Assembly: GCA_947178085.1 (NCBI GenBank)
Contig: CAMWWS010000024.1
Span: forward strand, 1 to 14,959
DNA: 14,959 nucleotides
Direction of reading: 5' to 3'
DNA from: an uncultured Lachnospiraceae bacterium
GTDB lineage: Bacteria; Bacillota_A; Clostridia; Lachnospirales; Lachnospiraceae
The notes under the pieces were generated by a model, which was given only the letters and a program-made list of their open reading frames with translations, did no database searches and was not told where the DNA came from. Below are positions 9,701-14,959 of this stretch, piece after piece. The position numbers were made by a program, and so were the translations under genes. Positions within the stretch are counted from its first letter, which is position 1; the number at the start of each line of letters is the position of its first letter.

Positions 9701-11869
9701 TTCACTGACTCGGTTTCCATTTCCATCATATGCATAAGAAATACAGCCGCCTTCCGGAAGGTGCTGTTCTTTCAGACGATTATTGGCATCATATTCAAAG
9801 CGATATTTTCCGCCATTTGCCTGCTGCAACTCGGAAATATTCCACATCCTGTCATAGCAAAGATGAGTCGCATTACCTTCCTTATCTATAATAGTCTGCG
9901 GTTTGTTCAAACTATTATATTCCAACCTGACATTAAAACCATCGAAGTCTGTGACTTCCGTAATTCTGCCGCTTTCATTATAACTGTAGCTTCTGCTGTC
10001 CCCCAATGGATTGGTAACTTTTATGATTCTGTCAGCCCCATCATATTCAAATAAAGTGATATTTTTATTTCCATCTGTTGTCCGGGATACATGGTTTTGG
10101 CTGTCATATTCATAACATGTCTCTATTCCTCTCTCGTCACAGATTTTTTCAATATTTCCTTTTGAATCATAAGAAATCTTTGTTATACCTTTATCCGCAT
10201 TCTCTATACATACCGGTTTACCATGTCCGTCATAGGTTATGTTGTTTCCGTTTCCGTCTGCTCCGACGGAAGCAATCAGGTTTCCTTTCTTGTCATAGCT
10301 GTTGCGGAGTTTTTCTTTTCCGTTTACTTTTAAGACAGACAGTTGGTTGTCCGCATTGTAGGTCAGGTTTACCTTCTCCCCCAGCGCGTTGATGACCTGC
10401 GTCAGGTTCCCCCTGTTGTCATATGCCATTCGGGTGGTGTTCCCGTTCCTGTCCACATGCAGGACTCTCTGGTTCTTTCCGTTGTATGCGAAATGTTCCT
10501 TCGTTCCGTCTTCATATATAATATCCGTGTTGCGGTACTTACTGTCGTGAACATAGGTTATCTTACTTCCGTTGCGTTCTGTCAGGATGACATGCCTCTT
10601 ACTGTCATCATAGGCATACTCCATGTATCCTCCGTCGGGGAATTCCTGTCGGGTGATACGGCGTTTGTCGTCATAGGTGTTTTTGACCGCTGTGTATCCG
10701 CGGGGATTAACCGTTTCTTCCAGCCTTCCGTTTTTAGCATAGCTGTAGGAATAAATGCTTCCCACCGGGTTCTTTACTTTAGCAAGCCTTCCTTTTTCGT
10801 ATGTGAGTTCCACCCTTCTTCCGGTGTGGTCAGTGACACTTGTCAGCTTCCCTTCTTCATCGTAGCCGTATTCAAGATATGATTTATTGTCTGTTTCCGC
10901 TTTCTTAAGTCTTCCTGCTTCGTCATGGGAGAAGGTGATTCCCCTTCCGTTCCTGTTTTCCTGACGGGTCATCTGTCCAGAGCCGTTATAGAGTCTCTTC
11001 ACTCCCATAAGTTCCGTCAGGGTATAGTACTCCCCTTCTTTTATCAGAGTTTCCGTTGCAGAATGGAGACTTATGTATGTGCCGTTTTCCGCCATGCGAA
11101 ATGTCTTCTTCTGTCCGTCTCCCATGGTTATGGTTATTTTACCTTTTTCCGCATTCTCCTCCAGATGGGAGTCATAGTTATGAACGAAGCATCTGCCGAG
11201 GCTTCCCTTTCCGCGGGCTTTGGAGTTATAGTAGCGGTGGAAAGAGAGCGGTATCTCACCGTCTATCTTCATATCCTCATGGTCGTACACGAAGTTTCCG
11301 GTGGAGAGGTTGACGGGGTCTCTGCTGTACAGCACCGCCGTTATTGACACTCCCAGCATGTCACTCTCTATCTCTGCAAGAACCGCTGCAAGGTCCTCCG
11401 TGGTTTCATCCCATCCTGTCTTTAAATCACCCAGCCTGCTGTTGAAATCCTCATAGCTTAAGTCCACATCACCTGTGTCCAGAAGGCTCTTTAGATCGCT
11501 CACTCTTCCCTTTACGGAATTGAGCACATCCTCTATGCCATCCACGCTCTGGGAAAGGCTGGTATCATATGTTGGTATGTCGCTTATGAGCTTGCTTAAG
11601 ATGTTATCCATACTGTTTATGGTCTCCTGGTAGCACTCCTTTTTCAGGGTACCTGAGAGCCTGTAAATATCAGTGCCCAGAGCGCTGACTTTGTATCCTG
11701 AGTCAATCTCAGCGTATATGCCTGAGATGGTGGTGATGGAGGTTTCCATATTTTCGCTTATGCTTATCGCCGCATCTAAGATGGCTTTTCCCTGTGTCAG
11801 TAGCTCGTTTATGCTGTTTATGTCAAAAGCGCGGTCTCTGTCTAATGTTGCGTTACTGTAATATCCCAT
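6794..11869 (-). CDS. Type VII-secreted Rhs/YD-repeat polymorphic toxin
   Basis: This is a large (1691-residue) secreted antibacterial or contact-dependent toxin of the Rhs family, whose YD-repeat shell encloses a C-terminal toxic tip. Residues 1-175 are helical with no signal peptide and probably carry T7SS targeting; they show neither a clear LXG nor a WXG motif. Residues about 183-255 are a DUF6531-like domain (DPVNLSTGNFVYDHEDM). YD repeats run from about 315 to 1285, with many G-R/L-x-Y-D motifs. The Rhs core spans 1395-1462 (GFTGYQMDEAGGLYFAQARR, GRFISED) and ends in DLDGL. The tail (1463-1691) is rich in Ala, Gly and Val, then amphipathic, with no histidine. I see no nuclease, deaminase or ADP-ribosyltransferase signature there. 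The start at 11869 has AAAGGA upstream. Three small helical proteins precede it and two immunity candidates follow. The identity as an Rhs toxin is certain; the activity is unknown. Confidence 0.95.
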   Translation of the reverse strand: MGYYSNATLDRDRAFDINSINELLTQGKAILDAAISISENMETSITTISGIYAEIDSGYKVSALGTDIYRLSGTLKKECYQETINSMDNILSKLISDIPTYDTSLSQSVDGIEDVLNSVKGRVSDLKSLLDTGDVDLSYEDFNSRLGDLKTGWDETTEDLAAVLAEIESDMLGVSITAVLYSRDPVNLSTGNFVYDHEDMKIDGEIPLSFHRYYNSKARGKGSLGRCFVHNYDSHLEENAEKGKITITMGDGQKKTFRMAENGTYISLHSATETLIKEGEYYTLTELMGVKRLYNGSGQMTRQENRNGRGITFSHDEAGRLKKAETDNKSYLEYGYDEEGKLTSVTDHTGRRVELTYEKGRLAKVKNPVGSIYSYSYAKNGRLEETVNPRGYTAVKNTYDDKRRITRQEFPDGGYMEYAYDDSKRHVILTERNGSKITYVHDSKYRNTDIIYEDGTKEHFAYNGKNQRVLHVDRNGNTTRMAYDNRGNLTQVINALGEKVNLTYNADNQLSVLKVNGKEKLRNSYDKKGNLIASVGADGNGNNITYDGHGKPVCIENADKGITKISYDSKGNIEKICDERGIETCYEYDSQNHVSRTTDGNKNITLFEYDGADRIIKVTNPLGDSRSYSYNESGRITEVTDFDGFNVRLEYNSLNKPQTIIDKEGNATHLCYDRMWNISELQQANGGKYRFEYDANNRLKEQHLPEGGCISYAYDGNGNRVSETDAEGNKTSFIYDALNRMTDIQTPDGTGKHYEYDSEGNLESITDALGNCIRYTYDEMGRRISETDVLGNKTVFEYTSTGKIEKIIYPNGTTERYVYQNGLLKNVYKADGSSFQYKYDGNGNIISVTDGIGKEIRYAYDALNRVISQITAVGKQVFQYDSVGNLKQFTDENGNTTDYEYSPNGKLKKVTDALGNETCYNYDSMGNLIKIEKTGESGNQITMYEWNLNGQIIKVTDPAGGVEHYTYDKNGRMTEKLDKENLHTRFGYAATGELSEILYGDGRSVMLSYDALHHLEEVKDWNGTTKIISDALGRTLSVTEPDGKTVSYEWGTGNEKKVLTYPNGQKAEYSYNSNGLLERLATGKGSIGYKYDEIGRLAEKELPNGVVTSYTYNEMGRIQQIRHEGEEFSEIYKYHYDAVGNKILIEKNRNEMEADNGSFGYTYDALNRLIQVTGNGKLLREYDYDAFGNRIIKKEYEDETERIIRYRYNEKNQLISEIDNELEKTYSYDRRGNMTEVSIGGEIVKQFTFDAANRMSSSAEIVNSLIKKAEYRYNGLGQRVGQDIWRMGKEGADSADILSDKTLSEKPEEKIRYTIDLTRVYHNMLCLETKDKNQTFYWDDNVTAMEESGMESYYVQDVLGSPMYLMDERGKSRELYGYDEFGLSLNKKEDVFQSPLQPFGFTGYQMDEAGGLYFAQARRYDAGLGRFISEDFVKGYIEAPFTLNNYGYCWNRPLDLVDLDGLWPTWVKVAATVAFVAGVAVVAAVAVPAIGAAAVAAGITTTATIAAAEATAAAVVTVTVAGAAVGGVVGGVSNVVTDSGSFVNGFCGGAINGAISSLGTWALPRTFYAAGGAAGSLVTDYLNNSDKSAEEQKSLMRMGESAVVAGGTQFLVGGMLNTIWSNATNATVGWSVANTVGSERLATILWQSLFDGGFSLSTGSLASITWDEIVGGVDITVEELKKPSDDNFAKE
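6797..7483 (-). other. Variable C-terminal toxin tip of the Rhs protein
   Basis: This is the 229-residue segment after the DLDGL core end. It opens with WPTW, then has about 70 residues of almost only Ala, Val, Gly, Thr and Ile. Glycine-patterned stretches follow (GFCGGAINGAISSLG, AAGGAAGSLVTDYL, AVVAGGTQFLVGGML), and it ends in an acidic/charged tail of about 20 residues. There is no histidine and there are no recognisable catalytic motifs. Glycine-zipper-like regions after Rhs cores can be translocation segments or membrane-active toxins, and I cannot separate these from sequence alone. Confidence 0.7.
7265..7468 (-). repeat. Low-complexity GCN-rich stretch encoding the Ala/Val-rich segment
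   Basis: The DNA is built from gctgct/gctacc/gcagca-type triplets on either strand and encodes Rhs residues about 1468-1535, nearly all small hydrophobic residues. The opposite strand is open as well only because of this composition. Confidence 0.6.
7484..7687 (-). other. Rhs core domain and predicted self-cleavage junction
   Basis: Residues 1395-1462 carry the conserved Rhs-associated core: GFTGYQMDEAGGLYFAQARR, then RYDAGLGRFISED, NNYGYCWNRP and DLDGL. In studied Rhs proteins a DPxGL-type motif at this place marks autoproteolytic release of the tip. Here the usual Pro after the first Asp is replaced by Leu (DLDGL), while both Asp residues and the GL remain. Confidence 0.85.
8025..10930 (-). 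repeat. YD/Rhs repeat array within the toxin gene
   Basis: This region encodes dozens of degenerate repeats of about 20 residues with YD, G-R/N and Y-Y landmarks. The similarity is visible in the DNA: the plus strand repeats a cggttcagggcatcataag phrase at about 8361 and 9275, with looser copies at about 8832 and 9652, encoding YDALNR-type turns. Such repeats build the beta cocoon of Rhs proteins and are targets for recombination. Confidence 0.9.
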
Positions 11870-11889
11870 TTTTTTATCCTTTCCATTTC

Positions 11890-12204
11890 TCAGTATGTAT
11901 AAATTTTCTCAAATCCTTGAAATGTTGTACTATACTTTGTATCTACAGATGTAAAAGTTATTGCGGCTGATTGAATATAATTTGCTATTGCAATCAACAG
12001 TTCTCCTAATTTATTCATAATCTCCGCTTCCGTCTCCACCTCGCTTATTAATGAATCAATAAAATCACCTGACGAATTGACAACCGCATTCGTAATATTA
12101 TCCTTAGACGTCTGCGCAGCATCTATGATTTCCGTCTGAATTTTAATGATAAGTTCTGAAATAACAGATTCCGTATATTTACTGTTGATATTGATATCGC
12201 TCAT
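11890..12204 (-). CDS. Small helical Esx/LXG-accessory-like protein
   Basis: This 104-residue acidic protein has no signal peptide or membrane segment. It begins MSDININS and is predicted from its pattern to form two long helices broken around VNSSGDF (about 43-49), the place where WXG100 proteins have their W-x-G turn; no Trp is present. The size and the MSDIxIN-type start recall the TIGR04197/DUF5344-type small proteins found next to LXG toxins, but I cannot confirm a family. It ends 20 bases before the Rhs toxin start and has a GA-rich ribosome binding region upstream. By position it may bind the helical N-terminus of the Rhs protein and escort it to EssC. Confidence 0.72.
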   Translation of the reverse strand: MSDININSKYTESVISELIIKIQTEIIDAAQTSKDNITNAVVNSSGDFIDSLISEVETEAEIMNKLGELLIAIANYIQSAAITFTSVDTKYSTTFQGFEKIYTY

Positions 12205-12229
12205 TTGCCCAACCCTCTCCCTCTTCTCT

Positions 12230-12523
12230 TTAACTGCATGCGCTGTCCGTTATCGTGATGCTGCTTATCATATTGGCAACACCCGCCTCGCTGTCTTTAA
12301 ATGCCTGTTCCAAAAGCACTATTATATCGCTCGTCACTAAATCCAACATGTCTTTCATTTTCCTAGATGTTTTTTCTGCATAGAATAAATCATTACCCAA
12401 TGCCAAAATACTTAACCTACTAATAACATCCCTTACACACTCTAGCTGGTCTGTATGCATTTTCGACAGTTCCGTTACTATGGTCTGATATTCGGTCTCC
12501 CGCAAATTTATTAATTGTGCCAT
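12230..12523 (-). CDS. Small helical hypothetical protein, probable secretion partner
   Basis: The product is 97 residues, soluble and almost all helical, starting MAQLINLRETEYQTIV. No WXG, LXG, signal peptide or membrane helix is visible. A break near LALGNDLFY (about 40-48) could be the turn of a helical hairpin. The ATG is supported by GGGAGG eight bases upstream and lies 17 bases after the previous stop. It sits in a run of three small helical genes that directly precede the Rhs toxin, the position used by Lap-type chaperones/targeting factors for LXG toxins. The role is inferred from context and fold type only. Confidence 0.68.
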   Translation of the reverse strand: MAQLINLRETEYQTIVTELSKMHTDQLECVRDVISRLSILALGNDLFYAEKTSRKMKDMLDLVTSDIIVLLEQAFKDSEAGVANMISSITITDSACS

Positions 12524-12540
12524 GTTGTCAGCCTCCCTGA

Positions 12541-13011
12541 TTAAATAGAATTCAATTCACTTCTTAGAGCAGTAATTTTCTCATTGATAAATGTTATATA
12601 TTCGTCCAGCCTGCTTATCTGCAGCCCGACATTACCATTCAATCCGCTTACTCCGCTATATGTTCGATCCATTTGTGTTACGGAATCTGTTAATTTTTCT
12701 TTCATCGTATCTGCACACACACCTTCAAATACGTTTAATATAACAACCTCCGTCAGAATATCATTTCCACTGTATGTAGTTTTCTGTGTATCCCATTTTC
12801 TCATATATGTATTCAGAATAATTTGTTGCAATCCGAGATTTGCTTTCTGTAACTTAACCTTGTTTAATTTCTCATTCCACTTGTCAATCTCTGCCTGTAT
12901 AGCTGCCCTTCTCCTCGCACGCTCTGCTTCTGCCCTGAGCCGTTCTGCTTCTGCTCTGAGCCGTTCCGCTGACTCTTCACTGCTTTTACCTGTAATAGCT
13001 GGCTTTCCCAT
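12541..13011 (-). CDS. Coiled-coil DUF5082/YwqH-like protein
   Basis: The protein has 156 residues. The N-terminal third is a charged coiled coil (AERLRAEAERLRAEAERARRR) that includes a duplicated heptad. A second helical part follows with a W-x-x-Q-K-x-x-Y-x-G segment, FEGVCADTM and a closing helix (ISRLDEYITFINEKITALR). This layout resembles DUF5082 proteins such as YwqH, which lie at the head of LXG toxin cassettes in Bacilli; the match is by memory of the pattern, not by search. The start codon overlaps the esaB stop in a TAATG, and GGGGAGG lies seven bases upstream, so the two genes are probably translationally coupled. It may be a structural or targeting partner of the following toxin. 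Confidence 0.75.
   Translation of the reverse strand: MGKPAITGKSSEESAERLRAEAERLRAEAERARRRAAIQAEIDKWNEKLNKVKLQKANLGLQQIILNTYMRKWDTQKTTYSGNDILTEVVILNVFEGVCADTMKEKLTDSVTQMDRTYSGVSGLNGNVGLQISRLDEYITFINEKITALRSELNSI
12923..12964 (-). repeat. Tandem 2 x 21-bp repeat (coiled-coil heptad)
   Basis: Two adjacent 21-bp units (12923-12943 and 12944-12964) differ at one base, and the unit encodes a seven-residue heptad (RLRAEAE register). A partial, decayed third unit follows. The repeat is in frame and extends the coiled coil of the DUF5082-like protein; slippage could change its length by whole heptads. Confidence 0.85.
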
Positions 13012-13256
13012 TAGTATTCCTCCCCTAATTCTAAAATATCTCCCGAATAAATATTTGCCTCTCTATATGTTAAAAGTGTATTTACCTGATTATTCGTCCT
13101 CATTGATTTTACATATCGAATGTTATCTTCTGCTTCCTCTTCCAGAAAACCCCTGTCAATCAGTATTTTCATAGTCTCTGCAATTTTCTGTTCCTCAAAC
13201 ACCAACAGGTCCATATCCTGCTTTCCATTAATTCTCCAGGTTAATTTCAACTGCAT
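13011..13256 (-). CDS. esaB: Ubiquitin-like T7SS protein EsaB/YukD
   Basis: This 81-residue protein has the length and strand pattern of the YukD/EsaB ubiquitin-like family: MQLKLTWRIN (strand 1), DMDLLVFEEQKIAETMKIL (strand then main helix) and a C-terminal part ending SGDILELGEEY, like the usual GDIL-type end. EsaB is a small cytosolic component needed for T7SSb activity and is thought to act at the EssC/EssB base. The ATG at 13256 has GAGGAG eight bases upstream and lies inside the 3' end of the essA-like gene (29-base overlap). Its stop overlaps the next start. A core gene overlapping an essA-like gene fits the known T7SSb gene order. Confidence 0.85.
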   Translation of the reverse strand: MQLKLTWRINGKQDMDLLVFEEQKIAETMKILIDRGFLEEEAEDNIRYVKSMRTNNQVNTLLTYREANIYSGDILELGEEY

Positions 13257-13641
13257 CTGCTTCTCTCCTCTTTTTTCTGCCTGCCTTTATTCTCATAAGT
13301 ATACATATAAATACCAAGGCGAACAGTATTTCCGCCATTACGATACATATGGAATAATCGTCTTCATTTTTATTGTAATCTCTCAACTTGGAAAACTGTA
13401 TTTCCTGTGAGAAAATGCAGTCAATCATATTTTCTTCTTCGCCCTTTGCCTGCAATTGTCCCGAAAAAACATACTCTGTCAGTTCCCGATGCTCTGTACG
13501 GTTCTCCTCTTCCATTTTCTGATATAACTCCATGTTTTTATCGGAAAATAAGTCTGCGACACTATAACGGTCTAACAGGGATGTATAGGTTGTGTTATTC
13601 CGGTTTTTCCACGCTTCGCCGTTTAAATCCAGGCTTCCCAT
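13228..13641 (-). CDS. essA: EssA-like single-pass T7SS membrane protein
   Basis: The protein has 137 residues. The N-terminal 90 are hydrophilic and helical, including LFSDKNMELYQKMEEENRTE. A single transmembrane helix follows at about 97-116 (YSICIVMAEILFALVFICIL) and then a short, very basic tail (RIKAGRKKRR). This matches EssA, a small membrane component of Firmicute T7SS. Typical EssA also has an N-terminal signal or hydrophobic segment, which is missing here. The upstream in-frame region offers none before the terminator, so this may be a shortened form or a different topology. A TAAGGGG ribosome binding site lies about 11 bases before the ATG, a rather long spacing. Position between esxA and esaB supports the call. 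Confidence 0.65.
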   Translation of the reverse strand: MGSLDLNGEAWKNRNNTTYTSLLDRYSVADLFSDKNMELYQKMEEENRTEHRELTEYVFSGQLQAKGEEENMIDCIFSQEIQFSKLRDYNKNEDDYSICIVMAEILFALVFICILMRIKAGRKKRREADAVEINLEN

Positions 13642-13671
13642 TGTATGTATTTCCCCTTAATTCATATAATC

Positions 13672-13712
13672 AAAACGAGCAAAGGCAATAGATTACGCTA
13701 TTACCCTGCCCG
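13672..13712 (-). terminator. Intrinsic terminator/attenuator between esxA and essA
   Basis: Starting 9 bases after the esxA-like stop, the minus strand reads CGGGCAGGGTAATAG (13712-13698), a 6-base loop CGTAAT, then CTATTGCCTTTGCTCG (13691-13676), followed by TTTT at 13675-13672. The arms pair over about 15 bp with one bulged base and three G-U pairs. This is a good intrinsic terminator shape. The same operon continues 30 bases later, so it probably works as a partial terminator that leaves more mRNA for the esx gene than for the genes after it, or that stabilises the upstream 3' end. Confidence 0.75.
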
Positions 13713-13720
13713 TTTATCGC

Positions 13721-14026
13721 TTAAGATCCAACAGATACCTTGGATTGAGAATAAGCACTGTCTACAGCCTGCATATCTGCAATGTAATTAGAAGTTGACT
13801 GAATTAATTCTCTTACAACTTCCAGAGTCTGTGAAAAGTTATTTGACAGTGCAGTATAGTCCTCACGATAAGCTTCCGTTGATGCAGATGTCCACCCATC
13901 GCACAAAGAAGCCACACTTGCTGTCATCGACTTTGTAGTGGTCTCAAACTCAGTTGCATACTGAGTCAGCTTCGTTATTTCAGCCTGCATATCGTCATAA
14001 CTCATTTTTAAGCTTTCTGCTCCCAT
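13721..14026 (-). CDS. esxA: WXG100-family secreted protein (EsxA-like)
   Basis: This is a 101-residue helical-hairpin protein of the WXG100 family, the small dimeric substrates and co-factors of T7SS. The N-terminal helix (MSYDDMQAEITKLTQYATEF) leads to the turn CDGWTSASTEAYREDY at about 43-58. The C-terminal helix contains VRELIQSTSNYIADMQAVDSAY. The turn has W-T-S instead of W-x-G, a variant seen in the family. A strict YxxxD/E export motif is not present near the C-terminus. The ATG is preceded by a perfect AAGGAGG seven bases upstream, the strongest such site in the window, and the gene is followed by a terminator-like hairpin; both suggest high expression. The start overlaps the preceding gene by 19 bases. 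Confidence 0.9.
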   Translation of the reverse strand: MGAESLKMSYDDMQAEITKLTQYATEFETTTKSMTASVASLCDGWTSASTEAYREDYTALSNNFSQTLEVVRELIQSTSNYIADMQAVDSAYSQSKVSVGS

Positions 14027-14959
14027 TTGTACGCCTCCTTTCCTTCACTTTCTTCCTTTGATTCTCTATACTGCTGTCGAAAACTAATGACAGCTTCTAT
14101 AAAGAAAAACATAATTCCGATTCCAAGCACTATAACAAGCCCGATTTTGATGGAATTATCTTTTTTAGGACTTGGTTCGGCTGCATTTGCAACAGCCTGT
14201 CCGTTTACCTGCGATGCAACCGGATTGACAATATAGTCATAAACTTCGGCATTTCCCTGACTTCCTACTCTTGTGTACAATAATGCATTAGGAAATTCCC
14301 CCAGAATGCTTACATTTTGACTGTTTATTTCTGCTCTTGATAATATCAGTCCGTCAATGCAGTCCTCGACATTTCCCACTGTCTGTGTGTTTGCTTCATC
14401 TAAAGAACTTATAACCTGATTTGTATGCTCTTTTGTATTAGTATACATTTCTGAGGCATATGACATATAATCGGAATTATTCAGTTCCACTGCGCCAAGC
14501 ATATCTCCGGCATTTAATCCTATATCATTTATATATGTACCTAAATCTGCGTTTTCTATATATTGCATAGGGTCATAATTAACGAGAAGAGCTTCATAGT
14601 TTTCCATACTTTGGCTTAACAGCAGCTTCTCATCCGCCAATATACCCATTTGTCTTTCACTTTCCTCTGATAAAGCATCTACGAAATACATTTGTATTAC
14701 TTCATCAATCTGCTCAGACTCCGGCTCCAGTTTAAACAAGTCGAGAGTATCTGTTACAGCATTATTAACTGCCTCTTCGTCATCAAATGCTGTCAGGATA
14801 ATTTCAAATTCTGCCTCCGGCTCATCGTCCGGTTCCGTATCTTCCGTTTTCGGAATTTCAGGCAGTTCAATCAATATTTGCTCCCAGTCAATGAAAATAC
14901 CGCTTAACTGTACACTGACAGCTACTTTAAAATTTGCTATATTAGTTTCGTCTGCCGGC
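14008..14959 (-). CDS. 3' end of a large T7SS surface/membrane protein, possibly EsaA (partial)
   Basis: The reading frame is open through the right edge of the window, so the gene starts outside it and only the last 316 residues are seen. A TTG at 14874 could be read as a start, but the frame continues upstream without a stop and no ribosome binding site precedes that TTG. The visible part is a long acidic, probably extracytoplasmic region. It includes a FPNALLYTRVGSQGNAEVYD segment of the kind found in EsaA/YueB-type proteins, then one transmembrane helix (IGLVIVLGIGIMFFFIEAV) and a short charged cytosolic tail. EsaA normally has several C-terminal membrane helices, so this would be an atypical or split form. 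Position next to esxA and essA supports an EsaA-like role; the assignment is tentative. Confidence 0.6.
   Translation of the reverse strand, partial: PADETNIANFKVAVSVQLSGIFIDWEQILIELPEIPKTEDTEPDDEPEAEFEIILTAFDDEEAVNNAVTDTLDLFKLEPESEQIDEVIQMYFVDALSEESERQMGILADEKLLLSQSMENYEALLVNYDPMQYIENADLGTYINDIGLNAGDMLGAVELNNSDYMSYASEMYTNTKEHTNQVISSLDEANTQTVGNVEDCIDGLILSRAEINSQNVSILGEFPNALLYTRVGSQGNAEVYDYIVNPVASQVNGQAVANAAEPSPKKDNSIKIGLVIVLGIGIMFFFIEAVISFRQQYRESKEESEGKEAYKWEQKA

Noticed and set aside
9611..10882. Several plus-strand open frames of 100-180 codons across the Rhs repeats
   Set aside because: Repeat periodicity on the coding strand keeps the antisense frames open. The products are Phe/Ile/Ser/Cys-rich and unlike known proteins.
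8025..10930. Repeats considered as a CRISPR array or other non-coding repeat
   Set aside because: The repeats are degenerate, in frame and encode YD/Rhs motifs, with no constant direct repeats and no unique spacers.
12584..13174. Plus-strand open frame of 196 codons opposite the DUF5082-like and esaB genes
   Set aside because: It spans two well-supported minus-strand genes with good ribosome binding sites and coupled starts. The hydrophobic, Ser/Phe/Leu-rich product is typical of antisense translation.
14872..14874. TTG as the true start of the right-edge gene
   Set aside because: The frame stays open to the window edge with protein-like sequence before it (for example NFKVAVSVQL), and there is no ribosome binding site in front of the TTG.
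1..14959. Insertion sequences, integrase genes, attachment sites, tRNA or rRNA genes
   Set aside because: None was seen. The cassette has no transposase, no flanking direct repeats that I could find, and no RNA gene next to it.

Overview
The window is almost entirely one leftward (minus-strand) operon encoding a Firmicutes-type type VII secretion system (T7SSb). A polymorphic Rhs toxin cassette sits in its middle. No rRNA, tRNA or other taxonomic marker is present. The moderate-to-low GC, the AGGAGG-type ribosome binding sites and the EssB/EssC/EsaB set suggest a Clostridia-type Firmicute, possibly gut Lachnospiraceae; this is inference only.

In transcription order (high to low coordinates) the operon holds: the 3' end of a large surface/membrane protein, possibly EsaA (14008-14959, cut by the window edge); a WXG100-like EsxA (13721-14026); an intrinsic-terminator-like hairpin (13672-13712); an EssA-like one-TM protein (13228-13641); ubiquitin-like EsaB/YukD (13011-13256); a coiled-coil DUF5082/YwqH-like protein (12541-13011); two small helical proteins that look like Esx or LXG-accessory factors (12230-12523 and 11890-12204); a 1691-residue Rhs toxin (6794-11869); two paralogous two-TM proteins that are probably immunity proteins (6253-6780 and 5754-6233); EssB/YukC (4546-5697); and the EssC motor ATPase (174-4541). 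A hairpin after essC (119-145) probably ends the operon.

The working model is that EssB, EssC, EssA, EsaB and the EsaA-like protein form the secretion machine. The three small helical proteins plus the helical N-terminus of the Rhs protein form a targeting complex. The Rhs shell encapsulates a C-terminal tip that is cut at a DLDGL junction. The tip is Ala/Gly/Val-rich and has no histidine, and the immunity candidates are membrane proteins, so a membrane-active (pore-forming) toxin is more likely than a nuclease.

The most notable points are the placement of a whole toxin-immunity cassette between esaB and essB inside the core operon, a T7SS-type Rhs toxin whose N-terminus is not a recognisable LXG or WXG domain, and base-composition steps suggesting that the cassette is mosaic. 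The leftmost 173 bases hold no gene.
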